NCBI GenBank assembly: GCA_017623155.1
Contig: JAGAPR010000064.1
Span: 1 to 36,290 of the forward strand
Source of the DNA: Prevotella sp.
GTDB taxonomy: Bacteria; Bacteroidota; Bacteroidia; Bacteroidales; Bacteroidaceae
DNA: 36,290 bases
Direction of reading: 5' to 3'
Part shown: positions 31,910 through 36,290 of the stretch, piece by piece
How positions within the stretch are numbered: the stretch's first letter is position 1
Layout of the letters: each line of letters opens with the position of its first letter
Made by a program: the position numbers and the translations under genes
Notes under the pieces: model-generated
The model's database searches: none
The model's input: only the letters and a program-made list of their open reading frames with translations
What the model was told of the DNA's origin: nothing

Positions 31910-33247
31910 ATGAATACAGACCTTATCATCATAGGCAGCGGTCCGGGCGGTTACCGGGCCGCTGAGTATGCCGCCTGCAACGGCTTGCAGGTTGTCGTCA
32001 TAGAGGAGCGCGAGGCCGGAGGAACATGTCTTAACCGCGGATGTATACCCACAAAGGCCCTTTGCAGGGAGGCGGAGATTATAGATACGTTGCGTGACAG
32101 CGAGACGCACGGACTGTCAAATCTCAGATACGACCTTGATTTCGGCCACATAAAAGAGCGGCAAGTCAAGGTTGTGGAGCAGTTGCGTGGCGGTGTGGAA
32201 TACCTGATGACGAAGCCGGGGATAACTTTTGTACGCGGTAAGGGCAGCTTTAAAGACCCGCATACCATTATTGTCGGCGAAGAGGAATATACAGCCGACA
32301 ATATCATCATAGCCACCGGCGCACGTCCCAAGTTGCCCGCCATCCCGTCGCTCGATGCCGATGCCGTGATAACATCCGACGAATTGCTTTCCATCGACCA
32401 TGTTCCCGCACGACTGTGTATTGTCGGCGCCGGGGTTATAGGAATGGAGTTCGCTTCTGTTTTCGCTTCTTTCGGCAGTGAGGTAACGGTAATTGAGTAT
32501 CTTAAAGAGTGTCTGCCTGTGCTCGACAGCGATGTGGCGGGCCGTCTTCGTAAGACTGTTGCCCGCAAAGGCGTGACGTTTTTCATGCAGTCTGCGGTGA
32601 CGGCGGTAGCAGACGGATGTGTTACTTTCGAGCGCAAAGGAAAGACTCAGACCATTGAAGCCGATAAAATACTGATAGCCACGGGGCGCACGCCGAACGT
32701 TGAGGCTCTCGCACTTGATGCTGCGGGCGTGGAATATGACATGAAAGGAATAAAGACGGACGGCAACATGCGGACGAACGTACCGGGAATATACGCCATC
32801 GGGGACGTCAACGGCCGCTGCATGCTCGCCCATGCCGCCACGATGCAGGGCATCCGCGCGGTGAACGACATCCTCGGGCGTGCCGACAGCATCCGCTTCG
32901 ACATCATGCCGTCGGCCGTCTTCACCAATCCCGAAGCCGCATCGGTAGGCGTGAGCGAAGATTTCTGTAAGGCGAACAGCCTCGACTATACCTGCACCAA
33001 GGCTTTCCACCGTGCCAACGGTAAGGCACTGGCCATGAACGAGCCGGAAGGTATGGTCAAGCTCATTGCCGGCAGCGACGGCCGCATCATCGGATGCCAT
33101 GCTTTCGGCGCCCATTCGGCTGATATGGTGCAGGAGATAAGTGCCCTGATGTGCCGCGACACCACCCTCGCGCAGCTCCGCGACATCATCCACGCCCATC
33201 CCACGGTGAACGAGATGTTGCAGGAGGCGGCAATGTCTGTGTGTTGA
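31910..33247 (+). CDS. lpdA: Dihydrolipoyl dehydrogenase (L protein)
   Basis: Reoxidises dihydrolipoyl H protein using FAD and NAD+. The 445-residue protein has the FAD loop GSGPGGYRAAEYAA (about 10-23), the redox disulfide GGTCLNRGCIPTK (C40, C45), a second nucleotide site GAGVIGMEFASVFASFGSEV, the AIGDVNGRCMLAHAA FAD segment, and the active-site pair in HAHPTVNE (H430, E435). It closes the lplA-gcv unit, so this copy is likely dedicated to glycine cleavage. Confidence 0.95.
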   Translation: MNTDLIIIGSGPGGYRAAEYAACNGLQVVVIEEREAGGTCLNRGCIPTKALCREAEIIDTLRDSETHGLSNLRYDLDFGHIKERQVKVVEQLRGGVEYLMTKPGITFVRGKGSFKDPHTIIVGEEEYTADNIIIATGARPKLPAIPSLDADAVITSDELLSIDHVPARLCIVGAGVIGMEFASVFASFGSEVTVIEYLKECLPVLDSDVAGRLRKTVARKGVTFFMQSAVTAVADGCVTFERKGKTQTIEADKILIATGRTPNVEALALDAAGVEYDMKGIKTDGNMRTNVPGIYAIGDVNGRCMLAHAATMQGIRAVNDILGRADSIRFDIMPSAVFTNPEAASVGVSEDFCKANSLDYTCTKAFHRANGKALAMNEPEGMVKLIAGSDGRIIGCHAFGAHSADMVQEISALMCRDTTLAQLRDIIHAHPTVNEMLQEAAMSVC

Positions 33248-33335
33248 AGATAAGCCGCTTTCTAACGGAAACACGCATTTACATTGACTTCCGAAGTGGC
33301 TTTTATGTTCTTTCGGGTTTACAAAAAACAAAATA

Positions 33336-33370
33336 AAAGCCCCGCTTTGCTTCGTGCAAGGCGGGGCTTT
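33336..33370. terminator. Bidirectional terminator between lpdA and the BspA-like gene
   Basis: AAAGCCCCGC (33336-33345) pairs with GCGGGGCTTT (33361-33370), with inner TTGC/GCAA pairing. The T-rich run is on the minus-strand side, favouring the converging BspA-like gene, but it can also end the gcv operon. Confidence 0.8.
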
Positions 33371-33436
33371 CATTGTATGTTGGTCGGCAAGTTGTGGTTA
33401 CTTGGTGGACTGGAATGTTGTCTGTCTCCAGTGTTT

Positions 33437-35122
33437 TTATTTGGTGTTCTTCACTATAACTTTCTTTCCGTTTTTGATGTTTAATCCTTTCTTTGAATTG
33501 CTGAGCTTTCGACCGTTGAGGTCGTAATAAACGTTCTGCTCGATGTCATTCTCAGATGCTGTGATGTCTTTTATTCCCGTCGGGTCAATGGGTTTAATGT
33601 TCCAAAACATGAACCAGCAACTTGCTGTCTTGTATGCTTCCAATGCCTCTTGTGGAACATAGAGCGTAGTATTCTCATAGTGAATAAAATCAAAATCACT
33701 CATCATAGTTGGTGGGGTGGGATTAAGAGAGTAAATCTCTGTCAAGTCGCCACATCCACTGAATGCAGAAATACCAATAGTAGTGACATTGACGGGAATG
33801 GTTATTGATGTCAAACCGCAACACCAGAAAGATTCTTCTCCAATCGAAGTGACACTGTTGGGAATGGTTATTGATGACATAGAGTAACATTCTCTGAATG
33901 TCCTATCTTCTATCGAAGTGATGCCATTAGGTATGGTTATTGATGGTAATGATTTGCAATATCCGAATGCATAGCTTCCAATCGAAGTGACACTGTTGGG
34001 AATATTAATTGATGTCAATGAAGTGCAACCTGAGAATGCAGAGCTTCCAATCGAAGTGACGCTGTTGGGAATATTAATCGATGTCAATGAAATGCATCCG
34101 GAAAATGCACACTCTCCAATCGAAGTGATGTTGTTGCCAATGGTGACTTTTGTAAGCTGTTTTTGCTCATAGAATGGTGAATAGTGGGATAAATATGATA
34201 AGTTCCGTCCTAAATATACCTCTTTGATTGGACTATTTACAAACAGATGATATTTTCCGCTAATATTTATGGTATTATCGCCATCTTCAAACGTTACCGA
34301 TGACAAAGAATCGCAATTTCCGAATGCAGCACCTTCTATTAAAGTGACGCTGTTGGGAATGGTTACCGATAACAAAGAATCGCACCCCGTAAATGCCCAA
34401 TTTTTTATCAATGTGACGCTGTTGGGAATATTAATAGATGGTAATGAAGCGCATCCGTAAAATGCACACTCTCCAATTGAAGTGACGCTGTTGGGAATGG
34501 TTACAGATGTCAATGAAGTGCATCCGTAGAAAGCATACTCTCCAATCGAAGTGATGTTGTTGCCAATGGTTACTTTTGTGAGCTGTTTTTGATTATAGAA
34601 TGGCGAATATCGGGATGGATATAATAAGTTCCGTCCTAAATACACCTCTTTGATGGGACTGCCATCAAATAAATTACTATATCCGCTAATACTTATGGTC
34701 TTATCACCATCTTCAAATGTTACCGATGACAAAGAACTGCAATGAGCGAATGCATAAGTTTCTGTTAATGTTACGCTGTTGGGAATTGTTACCGATGACA
34801 AAGAGCTGCAACCAGAGAATGCACAATCTCTTATCGTGGTTACACTGTTGGGAATGGTTACCGATGACAGCGAACTGCAATTAAAGAAAGCAGACTTACC
34901 TATTTCCACAACCTTGAACATTCTGTCTTCAATCTGTGCATACAAGGGAATGACCAAATTCCCGGATATCCTGTTTCCGGATTTAGCTCCGTCTACTCTG
35001 CATGTGTAGTCGTCAATGACACTATAATCCAAGTCTTCCGGTTTTACATCTGCCTTTGTTGTGAGGCATAGCATAAGCATTGTTAATGATAAAATGTACT
35101 TGATTTTTTTCATTGTTTTCAT
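33437..35122 (-). CDS. BspA-like leucine-rich-repeat surface protein
   Basis: A 561-residue secreted protein: signal peptide (hydrophobic ILSLTMLMLCLTTKA, about 8-24), an N-terminal region to about 75, then many 23-residue LRR_5 repeats of the form SLTSINIPNSVTSIGSSAF-GC, and a C-terminal tail VYYDLNGRKLSNSKKGLNI followed by KNGKKVIVKNTK. Two non-LRR islands (about residues 127-188 and 268-330; GRNLxYxSxYSPFYxQKQLTK) are copies of each other. BspA proteins mediate adhesion to host matrix or other bacteria. The tail is like the end of the secreted protein at 24790-25956 and may direct export or anchoring. No clear promoter box is seen upstream. Confidence 0.9.
   Translation of the reverse strand: MKTMKKIKYILSLTMLMLCLTTKADVKPEDLDYSVIDDYTCRVDGAKSGNRISGNLVIPLYAQIEDRMFKVVEIGKSAFFNCSSLSSVTIPNSVTTIRDCAFSGCSSLSSVTIPNSVTLTETYAFAHCSSLSSVTFEDGDKTISISGYSNLFDGSPIKEVYLGRNLLYPSRYSPFYNQKQLTKVTIGNNITSIGEYAFYGCTSLTSVTIPNSVTSIGECAFYGCASLPSINIPNSVTLIKNWAFTGCDSLLSVTIPNSVTLIEGAAFGNCDSLSSVTFEDGDNTINISGKYHLFVNSPIKEVYLGRNLSYLSHYSPFYEQKQLTKVTIGNNITSIGECAFSGCISLTSINIPNSVTSIGSSAFSGCTSLTSINIPNSVTSIGSYAFGYCKSLPSITIPNGITSIEDRTFRECYSMSSITIPNSVTSIGEESFWCCGLTSITIPVNVTTIGISAFSGCGDLTEIYSLNPTPPTMMSDFDFIHYENTTLYVPQEALEAYKTASCWFMFWNIKPIDPTGIKDITASENDIEQNVYYDLNGRKLSNSKKGLNIKNGKKVIVKNTK
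34132..34740 (-). repeat. Internal duplication within the BspA-like gene
   Basis: About 180 bp at 34132-34317 and at 34558-34740 are strongly similar (shared AAGTTCCGTCCTAAATA and CACCATCTTCAAA-type stretches), an offset of about 425 bp. The interval between them is made of tandem 69-bp LRR units, so the repeat unit is one island plus several LRRs. Confidence 0.8.
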
Positions 35123-35635
35123 ATAAAAATGTTTTTAGTAAATTGTTACTCGTTTTTGCATCGTCACTTGCTATATTGTTAGCTTTTGCCGTATCGTCGG
35201 TATAGTGTGTAGGGCACCGGCAGTCTTAATAAAACCGCCGTTATGGTGTCTTACAAAATCCGGTATATGTTTTGTCTTTTCTATAGATTCTTTGTTTTGT
35301 TTCTGTTGTTTCGATTCGGACGATTGGCAATTATCGTGCGTACGGATATATATCGGTGCAAATAAAAGCGTGGAATCATCTTGCTGTCTGTTCCACGAGT
35401 CGAGGCTCTTGCATTGCCTATCAAAGTTGAACAGACAACGTCAGAGCCCACGCCGATATGAATACTCACCATTCCGGATAATCTCAAAAACAATCAAATT
35501 GATCCCAAAAGGGTACAATCCGTGCTTGTGAGGTCTCCGCGAGATGATATAATCACACCCGGGACATCTGTCGTTGGCTAAGTTCAAGACTTTGATTTTT
35601 GAATTTGCAAGATTCGACTCGTCTCAAACAGAGCG

Positions 35636-35806
35636 TCAGACAAACGCCTTCATTATGTATCGGACCATTTCCCATCCAAAGCCCGTTTCGTTTGGTAGTG
35701 TCGTTCTGTGAACGGAACCACACTCAACCCGGCGCAGGCTACCTTTTTGCTGCCATGGAAGAGCCTGTCTTGCCACAACAACTTTAATTTGAGGTGCATA
35801 GTCCAT
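35636..35806 (-). CDS. Possible leaderless small ORF (56 aa)
   Basis: An ATG at 35806 lies 3 bases after a TACCTTTG -7 box on the minus strand, and the frame runs 56 codons to a stop at 35636-35638 (MDYAPQIKVVVARQALPW at the start). I do not recognise it. The same bases form hairpins (CAGGCT with AGCCTG; GTGTGGTTC with GAACGACAC), so a structured RNA is just as possible. A longer frame in another register overlaps it. Confidence 0.2.
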   Translation of the reverse strand: MDYAPQIKVVVARQALPWQQKGSLRRVECGSVHRTTLPNETGFGWEMVRYIMKAFV

Positions 35807-36071
35807 ATGCAAAGGTATGAAAAATTTTTGAAGAGGGAGAAAAAGTTGAAAAAATTATGGCAATAATTAGAGAAGTCAGACGTTAAACGGCATATATAGA
35901 CGAACATTGATAGCATCTGACGTGATTTCCGTTAAGTACAGAACCTTAGTTTTTTGAATGTAGAGTTTTTGATTACTTTCAAGGCTTGTTGGTAATCATA
36001 ATTCTCCACTCTGCACTTCTCCTCCCTTTTTTCTTGGGAGAGGTTTGGTGGGGCTTCTCGGCACTCCGTTT

Positions 36072-36129
36072 CTCCCCTTTGGGAAGATTAAGAGGGATGC
36101 TTTCCTCACCCGATTACTCCAAAGGGGAG
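36072..36129. repeat. CTCCCCTTTGG inverted repeat
   Basis: CTCCCCTTTGG (36072-36082) and CCAAAGGGGAG (36119-36129) form a perfect 11-bp inverted repeat around 36 bases; a smaller one, CTCCC/GGGAG, lies at 36022-36040. The core resembles the gcvT-gcvH hairpin at 28679-28717. Confidence 0.6.
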
Positions 36130-36131
36130 GA

Positions 36132-36290
36132 GATGTGAAGAGTTATATAAACTCATTGAACAAGCAGCATCGTGAACTGCTGAATAAGTACATGGCTTTG
36201 CCTGATAATTCAAAGAATACCGCAACCTGATGTGAAAAGTATTGAAAGACTGTCCGTAAACTTATTCGACAGCGACAGGAAATTCCTGCA
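36132..36290 (+). pseudogene. Possible frameshifted gene fragment at the window edge
   Basis: An open stretch encodes VKSYINSLNKQHRELLNKY and more, stopping at 36229-36231. The +1 frame then continues open to the edge as PDVKSIERLSVNLFDSDRKF. The two pieces look like coding sequence joined by a frameshift, but no family is recognised and the upstream part runs into the palindromes, so this is tentative. Confidence 0.3.

Larger units (their letters stand above)
35123..36290. other. Mostly non-coding end of the window
   Basis: No gene is firmly supported. It contains a possible minus-strand promoter (-7 box TACCTTTG, complement of 35810-35817) followed by hairpin-forming sequence, several short unconvincing frames on both strands, palindromes at 36022-36040 and 36072-36129, and a possible gene fragment from about 36132. 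Low coding content and many pairings suggest an RNA or decayed mobile element. Confidence 0.5.

Noticed and set aside
35275-35820. tmRNA or RNase P RNA in the long minus-strand non-coding block
   Set aside because: Neither the tmRNA ends nor the conserved RNase P core motifs were found by eye.
1-36290. CRISPR array
   Set aside because: No regularly spaced direct repeats with unique spacers; the periodic repeats at 33437-35122 are LRR codons and those at 6651-6721 and 24213-24283 have no spacers.

Overview
The window looks like chromosomal DNA of a Bacteroidales bacterium, most likely Prevotellaceae or a close relative. The evidence is the repeated use of the Bacteroidetes promoter form (TTG, about 20 bp, TAnnTTTG) ahead of genes without Shine-Dalgarno sites, a Bacteroidetes-type tyrosine recombinase that lacks the first catalytic arginine, a BspA-like leucine-rich-repeat surface protein, small MKKYIKPE-type peptides, and secreted proteins ending in an NGKKV(V/I)(I/V)K-type tail. 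Genus is inference; no rRNA is present.

Layout. 1-1684: the right end of an integrated element (integrase, putative arm sites) abutting the 3' end of a tRNA-Lys gene. 1800-3518 (-): thymidine kinase and an AI-2E family permease. 3612-5540 (+): rsmI, a coiled-coil lipoprotein and a YjbR-like protein. 5717-6349: a structured leader and a small secreted lytic transglycosylase-like protein. 6350-7106: a non-coding stretch with a dispersed repeat. 7107-9349 (+): lemA, htpX and an SGNH hydrolase. 9428-16562 (+): a branched-chain amino acid operon (leuA, leuC, leuD, a second LeuA-like synthase, leuB, a TPR protein) behind a leader-peptide attenuator. 16579-19281 (-): MgtC-like protein, PAP2 phosphatase and an SDR epimerase. 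19414-21609 (+): RNase R. 21668-22319 (-): a decayed GHKL ATPase/STAS-like gene. 22521-23945 (+): a PurF-like protein without its N-terminal cysteine. 23946-24789: non-coding, with the second, inverted copy of the dispersed repeat. 24790-26177 (+): a secreted protein plus a 59-residue peptide. 26428-33247 (+): a complete glycine cleavage operon with its own lipoate ligase and lipoamide dehydrogenase. 33437-35122 (-): a BspA-like protein. 35123-36290: mostly non-coding, with hairpins and a possible gene fragment at the edge.

How the genes work together. The leu operon encodes the whole chain-elongation route from 2-ketoisovalerate to leucine precursor. Its leader peptide is rich in both Ile and Leu codons, and a second synthase is embedded in the operon, so it may also feed isoleucine through citramalate. 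The glycine cleavage operon encodes P (split), T, H and L proteins plus the enzyme that can lipoylate H, behind one good promoter.

The most notable items are the complete two-state attenuator, two inverted 235/234-bp non-coding repeats with identical internal spacing, a palindromic cassette read through in frame inside gcvT, the cysteine-less PurF paralogue, the structured leader at 5753-5896, and the small peptide at 25998-26177.
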